Assembly (NCBI GenBank): GCA_942492025.1
Contig: CALODJ010000004.1
Coordinates: forward strand, 310,001-374,000
From: JABDQW01 sp942492025
Lineage (GTDB): Bacteria; Pseudomonadota; Gammaproteobacteria; SZUA-229
Length of the DNA stretch: 64,000 nucleotides
Direction of reading: 5' to 3'
Part shown: positions 27,283 to 35,541 of the stretch, in pieces
How the letters are laid out: each line of letters begins with the position of its first letter
Numbering within the stretch: the stretch's first letter is position 1
Notes under the pieces: model-generated
Database searches by the model: none
What the model was told of the DNA's origin: nothing
What the model saw: the letters and a program-made list of their open reading frames with translations, nothing else
Program-made: the position numbers and the translations under genes

Positions 27283-27969
27283 ATGGGACAAAAAGTACAC
27301 CCGGTAGGTATTCGTCTTGGCATTTCAGCAGACTGGAACTCCAAATGGTATGCATCTTCTTCAGACTTTGCCAATCTGTTGAATGCGGATATCAAGGTCC
27401 GTGAATACCTGAAGAAGAAACTGGAAAACGCGAACGTCAGCAAAATACAGATCGAACGTCCTACGCGTGCTGCGGTGATCACAATACATACAGCGCGTCC
27501 CGGTGTTGTCATAGGTAAAAAAGGTGCTGATATAGAAAAGTTGCGTGAAGAGGTTGCGAAACTGATCGGGCTTCACATCAACAGCGTAAAAATCAATATC
27601 GAAGAAATTCGTAAGCCCGAACTGGATGCGCAATTGGTCGCCGAGAGTATTGCGCAGCAGCTGGAACGCCGCGTCATGTTCCGTCGTGCGATGAAGCGCG
27701 CCATCCAGAACACGATGCGTATGGGTGCAGAGGGCGTAAAAATCATGGTGGGTGGCCGTTTGAATGGTGCTGAAATTGCCCGCAGTGAATGTTACGCAGA
27801 AGGTCGAGTGCCTCTGCATACACTGCGTGCCGATATTGACTTCGGCTTTTCTGAAGCACTGACCACCTATGGAATACTGGGCGTGAAGGTCTGGATCTAT
27901 AAAGGTGAGATCTTTGATCTTTACAAGCAGCAGGAAACAGAAACAACCAAGACAGCCGGTGCGAACTAG
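27283..27969 (+). CDS. rpsC: 30S ribosomal protein S3
   Basis: Part of the mRNA entry helicase site. It has 228 residues: the N-terminal KH domain with GVVIGKKGADIEKL and the C-terminal domain with GVKIMVGGRLNGAEIARSE. The start GQKVHPVGIRLGI is typical. Confidence 0.99.
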   Translation: MGQKVHPVGIRLGISADWNSKWYASSSDFANLLNADIKVREYLKKKLENANVSKIQIERPTRAAVITIHTARPGVVIGKKGADIEKLREEVAKLIGLHINSVKINIEEIRKPELDAQLVAESIAQQLERRVMFRRAMKRAIQNTMRMGAEGVKIMVGGRLNGAEIARSECYAEGRVPLHTLRADIDFGFSEALTTYGILGVKVWIYKGEIFDLYKQQETETTKTAGAN

Positions 27970-27981
27970 AGGAAAATACAC

Positions 27982-28395
27982 GTGTTACAACCTAAACGCA
28001 CAAAATTTCGCAAACAGTTTAAAGGTAAGAACCGCGGTCTGGCTCAGGCTGGCAATCGAGTCAGTTTTGGCGAATTCGGTCTTAAGGCGACAGAACGTGG
28101 CAGGGTGACTGCGCGTCAAATCGAGTCTGCCCGGCGTGCGATGACACGCCATATCAAGCGTGGTGGCAAGATTTGGATTCGGGTTTTCCCGGATGTGCCC
28201 ATTTCCAGTAAGCCATTGGAAGTGCGCATGGGCAAGGGCAAAGGTAATGTCGACCACTGGATTGCGAAAATACAGCCTGGGGCCATCCTGTACGAAATGG
28301 AAGGCGTGAGTGAAGAGCTGGCGCGTGAAGCATTCCGCCTGGCTGCAAACAAGCTGCCGATTAAAACAACTTTTATCTCGCGTACGGTGATGTAA
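27982..28395 (+). CDS. rplP: 50S ribosomal protein L16
   Basis: Required for A-site tRNA positioning. It has 137 residues from GTG 27982: MLQPKRTKFRKQFKGKNRG. Its stop shares a base with the rpmC start (TAATG). Confidence 0.98.
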   Translation: MLQPKRTKFRKQFKGKNRGLAQAGNRVSFGEFGLKATERGRVTARQIESARRAMTRHIKRGGKIWIRVFPDVPISSKPLEVRMGKGKGNVDHWIAKIQPGAILYEMEGVSEELAREAFRLAANKLPIKTTFISRTVM

Positions 28396-28595
28396 TGGCG
28401 AATGCTACCGAATACAGAAACATGTCTGTCGAGGACCTGAAAAAAGAATTGATCGACTTACGTCGTGAACAGTTTAATTTACGCATGCAACGGGGCGCAG
28501 GCAATATGCCGAAGATTCACCGTTTTGGTGCTGTACGCAAAGATATTGCACGGATAAAAACCGTGTTGAATGAGAAAAACGAGGCAGGTAGCTGA
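28395..28595 (+). CDS. rpmC: 50S ribosomal protein L29
   Basis: A two-helix tunnel-exit protein of 66 residues, with ELIDLRREQFNLRMQ and the basic C-terminal RKDIARIKTVL motif. Translationally coupled to rplP; rpsQ starts two bases after its stop. Confidence 0.97.
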   Translation: MANATEYRNMSVEDLKKELIDLRREQFNLRMQRGAGNMPKIHRFGAVRKDIARIKTVLNEKNEAGS

Positions 28596-28597
28596 TC

Positions 28598-28885
28598 ATG
28601 ACAACAACTGAATCTTCAGATCAGGCAGAAGAAAAAGTACAGCGCACATTAACGGGTTCTGTAAGCAGCGATGCTATGGATAAAAGTATCACGGTTACCA
28701 TCGAACGTCGTATCAAGCATCCTGTGTATGGAAAGTACATCAGTCGGTCGACCAAACTGCACGTGCATGATGAAAATAATGAATGTAACAAGGGCGATGT
28801 TGTTGTTATAGAACAATGCCGTCCAATGTCGAAAACAAAATCCTGGCGACTGGTAGAAGTCGTTGAGAAAGCAGGCGAAGCCTGA
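28598..28885 (+). CDS. rpsQ: 30S ribosomal protein S17
   Basis: A primary 16S rRNA-binding OB-fold protein. It has 95 residues, about ten more than E. coli because of an acidic N-terminal extension (TTTESSDQAEEK). The core KHPVYGKYISRSTKLHVHDE is standard. It is the last gene of the S10 operon here. Confidence 0.97.
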   Translation: MTTTESSDQAEEKVQRTLTGSVSSDAMDKSITVTIERRIKHPVYGKYISRSTKLHVHDENNECNKGDVVVIEQCRPMSKTKSWRLVEVVEKAGEA

Positions 28886-28942
28886 TAGATCTTGGACTAA
28901 ATCCTAGAGAGTCAACAAAGAGATAAGTAACGGGAAGCACTC

Positions 28943-29311
28943 ATGATACAGATGCAAACAGTTTTAAATGCGGCTGATAACAGCGGAGCGCGTAAGGTAC
29001 AGTGCATTAAGGTGCTTGGTGGTTCTCATCGTCGTTACGCTTCGGTTGGAGATGTCATCAAGGTCAGCGTTAAAGACGCGATTCCACGCGGAAAGGTCAA
29101 GAAGGGTGAGGTTTACAACGCCGTTGTAGTACGCACCACAAAGGGTGTCCGCAGACAGGATGGTTCCCTGATCCGCTTTGATTCAAATGCGGCTGTGCTG
29201 CTGAACAATGCTTTGCAGCCGATTGGTACACGCATATTTGGTCCGGTTACACGTGAACTCAGAACTGAAAGGTTCATGAAGATTATCTCGCTTGCGCCGG
29301 AAGTGTTGTAG
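28943..29311 (+). CDS. rplN: 50S ribosomal protein L14
   Basis: Forms part of the subunit bridge. It has 122 residues, starting MIQMQTVLNAADNSGARKV, with GSLIRFDSNAAVLLN. It is the first gene of the spc operon; the 57-bp spacer before it shows no clear promoter. Confidence 0.98.
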   Translation: MIQMQTVLNAADNSGARKVQCIKVLGGSHRRYASVGDVIKVSVKDAIPRGKVKKGEVYNAVVVRTTKGVRRQDGSLIRFDSNAAVLLNNALQPIGTRIFGPVTRELRTERFMKIISLAPEVL

Positions 29312-29322
29312 GAGATGTCGAC

Positions 29323-29640
29323 ATGAAGCGTTTACGAAAAGGTGACCAGGTTATTGTTGTCAGCGGTAAAGACAAGGGTCGTCAGGGTACGATCCTGAAA
29401 GTGATGGCTGATGACCGTGTCCTGGTCGAGTCGATCAATATGGTCAGGAAACACACCAAGCCAAATCCAATGCAGGGTTTGGAAGGTGGTATTGTTGATA
29501 AAGAGATGCCACTTCACGTTTCAAATGTCATGTTATTTAATCCTGTGACTAACAAGGGTGATCGTGTTGGCTTCAAGGCTTTGGAAGATGGTCGCAAGGT
29601 TCGGTACTTTAAATCCAATGGTGAAGTCGTAGACGTTTAG
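29323..29640 (+). CDS. rplX: 50S ribosomal protein L24
   Basis: A 50S assembly initiator. It has 105 residues with an N-terminal KOW motif (GDQVIVVSGKDKGRQGTIL), 11 bp after rplN. Confidence 0.98.
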   Translation: MKRLRKGDQVIVVSGKDKGRQGTILKVMADDRVLVESINMVRKHTKPNPMQGLEGGIVDKEMPLHVSNVMLFNPVTNKGDRVGFKALEDGRKVRYFKSNGEVVDV

Positions 29641-29651
29641 GTTTTCTGATT

Positions 29652-30191
29652 ATGGCTAGATTACAGCAGTATTACAAAGATACCGTCGTCAAGAAGTTGA
29701 TGGACGAGCGTGGCTACAAGAATGTGATGCAGGTGCCGCGAATTGAAAAGATTACGATCAATATGGGCGTCGGCGAGGCTATCGGTGACAAGAAAGTGAT
29801 TGAGAATGCTCTCGCTGATATGGAGAAAATATCGGGTCAAAAGCCGGTGACTACCCTCGCTCGAAAATCAGTGGCGTCGTTCAAAGTGCGTGATGGTTAT
29901 CCGATCGGCTGCAAGGTGACTTTACGCAAGGATCGCATGTATGAATTTCTCGATCGCCTGATCAGTGTCGCTATACCGCGTATACGTGATTTTCGTGGTA
30001 TGAGCCCGAAGGCATTTGATGGCCGTGGTAATTACAACATGGGTGTTAAGGAGCAGATCATTTTTCCTGAAATCGAGTACGAAAAAATTGATGCACTGCG
30101 CGGTATGGATATAAATATAACGACGTCAGCTACTAACGATGAAGATGCCCGTGCATTGCTGACGGCTTTTAACTTCCCATTTAAAAACTAA
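29652..30191 (+). CDS. rplE: 50S ribosomal protein L5
   Basis: Binds 5S rRNA and contacts P-site tRNA. It has 179 residues, with INMGVGEAIGDKK, GYPIGCKVTLR and the DINITTSATNDEDARALL C-terminus. Confidence 0.98.
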   Translation: MARLQQYYKDTVVKKLMDERGYKNVMQVPRIEKITINMGVGEAIGDKKVIENALADMEKISGQKPVTTLARKSVASFKVRDGYPIGCKVTLRKDRMYEFLDRLISVAIPRIRDFRGMSPKAFDGRGNYNMGVKEQIIFPEIEYEKIDALRGMDINITTSATNDEDARALLTAFNFPFKN

Positions 30192-30213
30192 AAAAGAGAT
30201 AGAGAACGCGGAT

Positions 30214-30519
30214 ATGGCAAAAGTTTCGATGGTGCAGCGTGAGCTAAAGCGCACACGCCTGGTAAAGAAATATGCAGAAAAACGTCAAGCCTTTCGAGCT
30301 GTGTTGAAAAGTACTGACGCGAGCATAGAAGAGAAGATGGAAGCACAAAAGCAGTTACAAATGTTACCGCGTGATTCCAGCCCGGCGAGACAGCGCAATC
30401 GATGCCGAGTCACGGGTCGACCACACGGCTATTTCCGTAAATTTGGTCTTTGCCGTAATAAACTTAGAGAAACAGCCATGCGTGGAGACGTTCCAGGTCT
30501 GGTTAAAGCGAGCTGGTAA
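30214..30519 (+). CDS. rpsN: 30S ribosomal protein S14
   Basis: A 30S head protein. At 101 residues it is the long zinc-independent form, with RQRNRCRVTGRPHGYFRKFGL and no CxxC pairs. Confidence 0.98.
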   Translation: MAKVSMVQRELKRTRLVKKYAEKRQAFRAVLKSTDASIEEKMEAQKQLQMLPRDSSPARQRNRCRVTGRPHGYFRKFGLCRNKLRETAMRGDVPGLVKASW

Positions 30520-30535
30520 GCGGGTAGGTGCAATC

Positions 30536-30925
30536 ATGATGACAGATCCAATCGCTGACATGCTTACGCGAATCCGAAATGCACAATCTGCTGGCAAGGT
30601 GGATGTGAGTATGCCTTCATCTAAAGCAAAACGGGCTATCGCAGAGGTGATGAAGGAAGAAGGCTACATCGCAGATTATGCAGTGAGTAGTGGTACCCGG
30701 CCTGAACTTACGATTACCCTGAAATATTATCGGGGTGCTCCGGTGATCGACGACCTGAAACGTGTCAGTCGCCCTGGTCTGCGCATCTATAAAAACAAGG
30801 ATGAACTGCCAAAAGTTCTCAATGGCCTGGGTGTAGCAATTATATCGACCTCTGCAGGTGTTATGACAGATAAAAAGGCCAGAGCAGAAGGGCGTGGTGG
30901 TGAAGTGATCTGTACGATTTGTTAA
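30536..30925 (+). CDS. rpsH: 30S ribosomal protein S8
   Basis: A central-domain assembly protein and, in E. coli, the translational repressor of spc. ATG 30536 (TAGGTG upstream) gives 129 residues starting MMTDPIADMLTRIRNA, matching the family; further in-frame upstream codons lie inside rpsN. GLGVAIISTSAGVMTDKKAR is present. A second ATG three bases later is equally possible. Confidence 0.96.
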   Translation: MMTDPIADMLTRIRNAQSAGKVDVSMPSSKAKRAIAEVMKEEGYIADYAVSSGTRPELTITLKYYRGAPVIDDLKRVSRPGLRIYKNKDELPKVLNGLGVAIISTSAGVMTDKKARAEGRGGEVICTIC

Positions 30926-30961
30926 GACTTCGTTGATCATCATTTATTTAAGAGTTCTGAA

Positions 30962-31495
30962 ATGTCACGTATAGCGAACAAACCGGTTGAAATTCCATCA
31001 GGTGTTGAAGTCAGCATTAATGGCAGTTCTATGTCAGTAAAAGGCAAGAATGGCACCCTGTCGATGGATGTGAACGAGAAAGTTGAGATCAATCAGCTAG
31101 ACAATGTAATCAGCTTCAGTGGTAAGGACGGCGTCGATGGTGCCGTTGCCATGGCAGGCACGATGCGTTCTCTGGCAAACAATATGGTTGTTGGCGTCAG
31201 CCAGGGCTTCGAGAAAAAGCTTGAACTGATCGGTGTTGGTTATCGTGCCCAGGCACAGGGCAACAAACTGAACCTGACATTGGGTTTCTCTCACCCTGTT
31301 GTATACGACGTGCCGGAAGGCATCGCGATTGAAACACCAAGTCAGACTGAAATTATCGTCAAAGGTGCTGACAAGCAGCAAGTGGGCCAGGTTTCAGCGG
31401 ATATTCGCGCCTACCGTCCACCAGAGCCGTACAAGGGTAAAGGTGTGCGCTACTCCGATGAGCGCGTGATACGTAAAGAAGCCAAGAAGAAGTAA
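30962..31495 (+). CDS. rplF: 50S ribosomal protein L6
   Basis: Binds near the sarcin-ricin loop. It has 177 residues with the duplicated fold and a C-terminal PPEPYKGKGVRYSDERVIRKE. Its stop codon is immediately followed by a 158-bp repeat element that separates it from rplR. Confidence 0.98.
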   Translation: MSRIANKPVEIPSGVEVSINGSSMSVKGKNGTLSMDVNEKVEINQLDNVISFSGKDGVDGAVAMAGTMRSLANNMVVGVSQGFEKKLELIGVGYRAQAQGNKLNLTLGFSHPVVYDVPEGIAIETPSQTEIIVKGADKQQVGQVSADIRAYRPPEPYKGKGVRYSDERVIRKEAKKK

Positions 31496-31653
31496 TTGAG
31501 GAAGCTCTGAATCATTCCATCCAGGAATTATCAGAGTACGAAAAATAAGAATGCGATTTTTATTTTTCTTCATTTTCAATCACAGTTGTGACTGAAAATG
31601 GTGGCATACACATGTGCCGCACGGAAACTTTGAATAACTCAGAGTTTCCTTAA
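31496..31653 (+). mobile_element. MITE-like palindromic element, copy 1 (inside spc operon)
   Basis: A 158-bp element related along its whole length to 58185-58341. Imperfect terminal inverted repeats: TTGAGGAAGCTCTGA (31496-31510) against the reverse of TCAGAGTTTCCTTAA (31639-31653), 13 of 15 matching. Internal hairpins: CTCTGA..TCAGAG; a CATTTTCA..TGAAAATG stem (31570-31600 region); GGAAAC..GTTTCC. No reading frame. It begins on the base after the rplF stop and ends 30 bp before the rplR start. Confidence 0.8.
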
Positions 31654-31683
31654 GTGAATATATATAGTGAGCGGATGATCGCG

Positions 31684-32040
31684 ATGAAATCGAAGAAAGA
31701 GAACAGACTGCGCAGAGCAAGAAGAACACGTGAAAAGATACGTGAGCTTGGTGCTCACCGTCTGAGTGTGCACCGCACACCACAGCATATTTATGCACAG
31801 GTCATCGATCCGGCCGGCGAGAAAGTTATTGCCAGCGCGTCGACTGTGCAAAAAGACATACGTGACGGCTTGAAATCGACAGGTAACGCAGAGGCTGCCG
31901 CAGCAGTGGGTAAAGCCATTGCCGAGAAATCTAAATCAGCCGGTGTTGATCAGGTGGCATTTGATCGTTCCGGCTTTAAATATCATGGCAGAATCAAGGC
32001 GCTGGCTGATGCTGCTCGTGAACACGGTTTGAAGCTGTAG
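31684..32040 (+). CDS. rplR: 50S ribosomal protein L18
   Basis: A 5S rRNA-binding protein. ATG 31684 gives 118 residues starting MKSKKENRLRRARRTREK, comparable with the 117 of E. coli; other in-frame starts (GTG 31654, ATG 31675) add residues not seen in the family. GAGCGGA provides a weak Shine-Dalgarno. VHRTPQHIYAQVI and SGFKYHGRIKALADAAREHGL are diagnostic. It stands behind the inserted repeat. Confidence 0.95.
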   Translation: MKSKKENRLRRARRTREKIRELGAHRLSVHRTPQHIYAQVIDPAGEKVIASASTVQKDIRDGLKSTGNAEAAAAVGKAIAEKSKSAGVDQVAFDRSGFKYHGRIKALADAAREHGLKL

Positions 32041-32062
32041 ACCGTAACAACAGGATTATACA

Positions 32063-32569
32063 ATGGCAAACGTAGAAGCATCCGCATCGAAAGACGATCT
32101 GATAGAAAAATTGGTAGCCGTTAATCGTGTTGCCAAGGTGGTTAAAGGTGGTCGCCAGTTTGGTTTCACCGCACTCACCGTTGTTGGTGATGGGCGAGGT
32201 CAGATAGGTTTTGGTTATGGCAAGGCGAAGGAAGTGCCATTGGCGATTCAGAAGGCGATGGACCGTGCACGCAAGAATATGAAGAAGGTAGACCTGATCG
32301 GCGGTACATTGCAGCACGCGACCTATGGAGAACATGGTGCTGCCAATGTTTACATGCAACCTGCATCTGAAGGTACCGGTATCATCGCCGGTGGTGCAAT
32401 GCGTGCAGTGTTCGAAGCTGTTGGTGTAAGGAATGTGCTTGCTAAAATCAACGGAACGCGTAATCCGGTCAATGTGGTTCGGGCAACGATCAACGGCCTG
32501 ACCGGTATGGCTTCGCCTTCAGTCATTGCAGCCAAGCGTGGCAAATCTGTGGAAGAAATTTTGGGTTGA
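32063..32569 (+). CDS. rpsE: 30S ribosomal protein S5
   Basis: Part of the mRNA entry and decoding fidelity region. It has 168 residues: a dsRBD-like N-terminal domain with VAKVVKGGRQFGFTAL and a C-terminal domain with GIIAGGAMRAVFEAVGV. The loop linked to spectinomycin resistance looks wild-type. Confidence 0.98.
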   Translation: MANVEASASKDDLIEKLVAVNRVAKVVKGGRQFGFTALTVVGDGRGQIGFGYGKAKEVPLAIQKAMDRARKNMKKVDLIGGTLQHATYGEHGAANVYMQPASEGTGIIAGGAMRAVFEAVGVRNVLAKINGTRNPVNVVRATINGLTGMASPSVIAAKRGKSVEEILG

Positions 32570-32573
32570 AGAC

Positions 32574-32759
32574 ATGGCCGAGAAAGAACTGAAGATAACA
32601 CTAATCAAAAGCACTGCCGGCAGGTTGAAAAAACACAAGGCCTGTGTGCGAGGCTTGGGTTTGCGCCGTACGAATCACTCGGTTGTCGTTAAAGACACAC
32701 CCGAAAATCGCGGCATGATCAATAAAGTGTCATACATGCTTTCTGTGGAAGACGCCTGA
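32574..32759 (+). CDS. rpmD: 50S ribosomal protein L30
   Basis: A small 50S protein of 61 residues from ATG 32574, beginning MAEKELKITLIKSTAGR. It lies four bases after the rpsE stop; the upstream in-frame extension overlaps rpsE and is rejected. The start has little Shine-Dalgarno, so coupling to rpsE translation is likely. Confidence 0.96.
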   Translation: MAEKELKITLIKSTAGRLKKHKACVRGLGLRRTNHSVVVKDTPENRGMINKVSYMLSVEDA

Positions 32760-32775
32760 TTCGAGAGGATATAGT

Positions 32776-33210
32776 ATGCAATTAAATAACTTGCGTCCTG
32801 CTGAAGGCAGCAAAAAATCTAACAAACGTGTCGGTCGTGGTATTGGTAGCGGCTGGGGTAAAACCTGTGCGCGTGGCCACAAGGGCCAGAAATCCCGGTC
32901 GGGTGGATTTCATAAGGTCGGATTTGAAGGCGGTCAGATGCCTTTACAGAGGCGTCTGCCCAAAGTCGGATTTCTCTCGAGAACAGCAGACACGCGTGCC
33001 GAAGTCCGTCTGAATGAACTACATAAAGTCACCGCGGATGTCATTGACCTGCAGGCCCTGATTGATGCCGGGGTGGTGCCTGCTGTGACCAAGAAGGCAA
33101 AAATCATTGCTTCGGGTGAAATCAGCAAGGCTGTTGAGATAAGGGGCATTGGTGTAACTCCTGGTGCGCACAAGGCGATCGAAGCTGCCGGCGGAAACGT
33201 CCAGGCCTGA
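32776..33210 (+). CDS. rplO: 50S ribosomal protein L15
   Basis: A late-assembly 50S protein of 144 residues with the Gly/Arg/Lys-rich N-terminus (RVGRGIGSGWGKTCARGHKG) and FEGGQMPLQRRLPKVGF. Confidence 0.98.
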   Translation: MQLNNLRPAEGSKKSNKRVGRGIGSGWGKTCARGHKGQKSRSGGFHKVGFEGGQMPLQRRLPKVGFLSRTADTRAEVRLNELHKVTADVIDLQALIDAGVVPAVTKKAKIIASGEISKAVEIRGIGVTPGAHKAIEAAGGNVQA

Positions 33211-33253
33211 TTCAGGTCTTGATCAATCGTTGAAGCTAAGGGTTTAGGTTAAT

Positions 33254-34543
33254 ATGAAGGAGCTAAAACAGCGTTTACTGTTCGTCGTTGGCGCGTTGAT
33301 CGTGTTTCGGATTGGTGCCTTTATACCTGTCCCCGGCATCGATCCAACGGTGCTGTCTACGCTGTTCGATCAGCAAAAAGGCAGTATTCTTGGTGTCTTC
33401 AACCTGTTTTCGGGTGGCGCACTGGGGCGTATGTCGATTTTTGCGCTCGGCATCATGCCCTATATCTCGGCATCGATCATCATGCAGCTGCTGGCGGTTA
33501 CTGTGCCCTCGCTGGAGCAGATCAAGAAGGAAGGTGAATCGGGTCGGCGTAAAATTGCGACCTATACCCGTTATTTTACCCTGGTGCTGGCAACTTTCCA
33601 GTCGATTGGCATTTCTACTGCATTGCAGGGTCAGTCGGTTGGCGTCAATGCGCTGGTACCCAATCCAGGTTTCGGCTTTGTGTTCACCGCTGCGGTGACA
33701 CTGGTCACAGGGACCATGTTTCTGATGTGGCTGGGTGAGCAGGTAACCGAACGGGGTATAGGTAATGGTATTTCGATGATTATCTTTGCGGGTATTGTCG
33801 CCGGCTTGCCCAGCGCTATCGGCGGTACGCTCGAATTGGTGCGCACTGGTGAGCTGCACACACTGACAACGATCTTCCTTTTTATCATGGCGATTGCTGT
33901 CACCGGTTTTGTTGTTTTTGTTGAGCGAGGCCAGCGACGCATTACCGTGAATTATGCCAAACGCCAGCAGGGCAGGCGCTTATACGCCGCACAGAGCAGC
34001 CACTTGCCGCTGAAGCTGAATATGGCGGGTGTGATACCGCCAATTTTTGCCTCCAGCATTATTTTGTTTCCGGCAACCATGGGCAGCTGGTTCGGGCAGT
34101 CTGAAGGCATGCAGTGGCTGCAGGATATTGCAGGCACATTGGCTCCCGGTCAGCCAATTTACGTATTACTGTATGCGCTGGCGATTATATTTTTCTGCTT
34201 TTTCTACACAGCGTTGGTATTCAATGCGCGTGAGACAGCAGACAACCTGAAGAAGTCGGGTGCATTCATACCGGGAATACGACCGGGTGTCCAGACCGCG
34301 AATTACATTGATACGGTGATGACGCGGCTGACCTTTGTCGGCGCAATCTACATCACGCTCGTGTGTCTGCTGCCTGAATTTTTGATTTTGTACTGGAATG
34401 TGCCGTTTTATTTTGGTGGAACATCCCTGTTGATTATTGTCGTGGTCGTAATGGATTTCATGGCACAGGTTCAGTCGCATATGATGTCTCATCAATATGA
34501 AGGCCTGATGAAGAAGGCGAACCTGCAGAATTTTAAACGATAG
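33254..34543 (+). CDS. secY: SecY, protein-conducting channel
   Basis: The core of the Sec translocon, with ten membrane helices; partner SecE is at 6897. It has 429 residues. RIGAFIPVPGIDP, the plug-adjacent FSGGALGRMSIFALGIMPYISASI, GNGISMIIFAGIVAG and the ribosome/SecA loop with NYAKRQQGRRLYAAQ are all present. The N-terminus is about 14 residues shorter than E. coli; an in-frame TAG at 33245 excludes extension. It is followed by rpmJ and the alpha operon, as usual. Confidence 0.98.
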   Translation: MKELKQRLLFVVGALIVFRIGAFIPVPGIDPTVLSTLFDQQKGSILGVFNLFSGGALGRMSIFALGIMPYISASIIMQLLAVTVPSLEQIKKEGESGRRKIATYTRYFTLVLATFQSIGISTALQGQSVGVNALVPNPGFGFVFTAAVTLVTGTMFLMWLGEQVTERGIGNGISMIIFAGIVAGLPSAIGGTLELVRTGELHTLTTIFLFIMAIAVTGFVVFVERGQRRITVNYAKRQQGRRLYAAQSSHLPLKLNMAGVIPPIFASSIILFPATMGSWFGQSEGMQWLQDIAGTLAPGQPIYVLLYALAIIFFCFFYTALVFNARETADNLKKSGAFIPGIRPGVQTANYIDTVMTRLTFVGAIYITLVCLLPEFLILYWNVPFYFGGTSLLIIVVVVMDFMAQVQSHMMSHQYEGLMKKANLQNFKR

Positions 34544-34570
34544 TGAATCGGCATTAGCCGGAGTAGTGAG

Positions 34571-34684
34571 ATGAAAGTACGTGCATCAGTCAAGAAGATG
34601 TGTCGCAATTGCAAAATCATCAAGCGCCATGGTGTTGTCCGTGTGATCTGTAGTGATCCGCGCCACAAACAGCGCCAGGGTTAG
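34571..34684 (+). CDS. rpmJ: 50S ribosomal protein L36
   Basis: A 37-residue zinc-ribbon protein, read directly from the sequence: MKVRASVKKMCRNCKIIKRH, then GVVRVICSDPRHKQRQG. The CxxC (residues 11-14), a later Cys and a His form the zinc site. It lies 27 bp after secY. Confidence 0.96.
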   Translation: MKVRASVKKMCRNCKIIKRHGVVRVICSDPRHKQRQG

Positions 34685-34696
34685 CAGCTGAACTGG

Positions 34697-34725
34697 TTGA
34701 TTTGACGCATTTTAATAGCTAAAAT
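34697..34725 (+). promoter_or_regulatory. Candidate alpha operon promoter
   Basis: TTGATT (34697-34702), a 17-bp spacer and TAAAAT (34720-34725), followed by a GC-rich TGCGCGC discriminator, in the 74-bp gap between rpmJ and rpsM. It would give a short leader for S13-S11-S4-alpha-L17. Confidence 0.6.
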
Positions 34726-34758
34726 TGCGCGCTTTGCCGCGCTCAAACGGGAATACAA

Positions 34759-35115
34759 ATGGCTCGAATAGCAGGAATTAATATTCCACCGAACAAACAT
34801 ACTGTCATAGGGCTGACCTACATCTATGGCATTGGTCGCACGCGTGCGCAGGCAATCTGTGCGGCTACCGGTATTGCAGAGACCCAGAAAATTGGCGACC
34901 TCTCTGAAGACGTGCTGGAACAGCTGAGAAACGAGGTCGGCCGATACACCATCGAAGGCGATTTGCGTCGTGAAGTGTCCATGAGCATCAAGCGTTTGAT
35001 GGATCTGGGATGCTATCGTGGAATTCGTCATCGCCGTGGTTTGCCGCTGCGCGGCCAAAGAACCCGTACCAACGCGCGTACCCGCAAGGGACCACGCAGA
35101 CCTGTATCGAAGTAA
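34759..35115 (+). CDS. rpsM: 30S ribosomal protein S13
   Basis: A 30S head protein that bridges to L5. It has 118 residues, starting MARIAGINIPPNKHTVIGLTY, with the C-terminal RGLPLRGQRTRTNARTRKGP tail that reaches P-site tRNA. Confidence 0.98.
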   Translation: MARIAGINIPPNKHTVIGLTYIYGIGRTRAQAICAATGIAETQKIGDLSEDVLEQLRNEVGRYTIEGDLRREVSMSIKRLMDLGCYRGIRHRRGLPLRGQRTRTNARTRKGPRRPVSK

Positions 35116-35140
35116 TTCGCAAGACTAGCGGAACAAAGTA

Positions 35141-35524
35141 ATGGCTAAAGCTGAAACCAAAAAGAAAGTTAAACGCTCGGTAACCGATGGGATTGCCCAT
35201 ATTTATGCGTCGTTTAACAATACCATCATCACCATCACCGATCGTCAGGGTAATACACTGGCATGGGCAACAGCAGGCGGCTCGGGCTTCCGCGGCTCAC
35301 GCAAGAGTACGCCATTTGCAGCCCAGGTTGCAGCTGAACGCGCCGGCACACGTGCGCTTGATTATGGTATGAAAAACCTCGACGTGATGGTGCGCGGACC
35401 CGGGCCTGGCCGTGAATCGGCTGTGCGTTCGCTGAATAACGTGGGCTTCAAGATCATGAACATTACCGATGTAACACCCATTCCGCACAATGGTTGCCGC
35501 CCGCCGAAACGGCGTCGTGTTTAA
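35141..35524 (+). CDS. rpsK: 30S ribosomal protein S11
   Basis: A platform protein of 127 residues, with GIAHIYASFNNTIITITD, GRESAVRSL and the C-terminal HNGCRPPKRRRV. It lies 17 bp ahead of rpsD. Confidence 0.98.
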   Translation: MAKAETKKKVKRSVTDGIAHIYASFNNTIITITDRQGNTLAWATAGGSGFRGSRKSTPFAAQVAAERAGTRALDYGMKNLDVMVRGPGPGRESAVRSLNNVGFKIMNITDVTPIPHNGCRPPKRRRV

Positions 35525-35541
35525 TTCCGGAGAATATCCAA

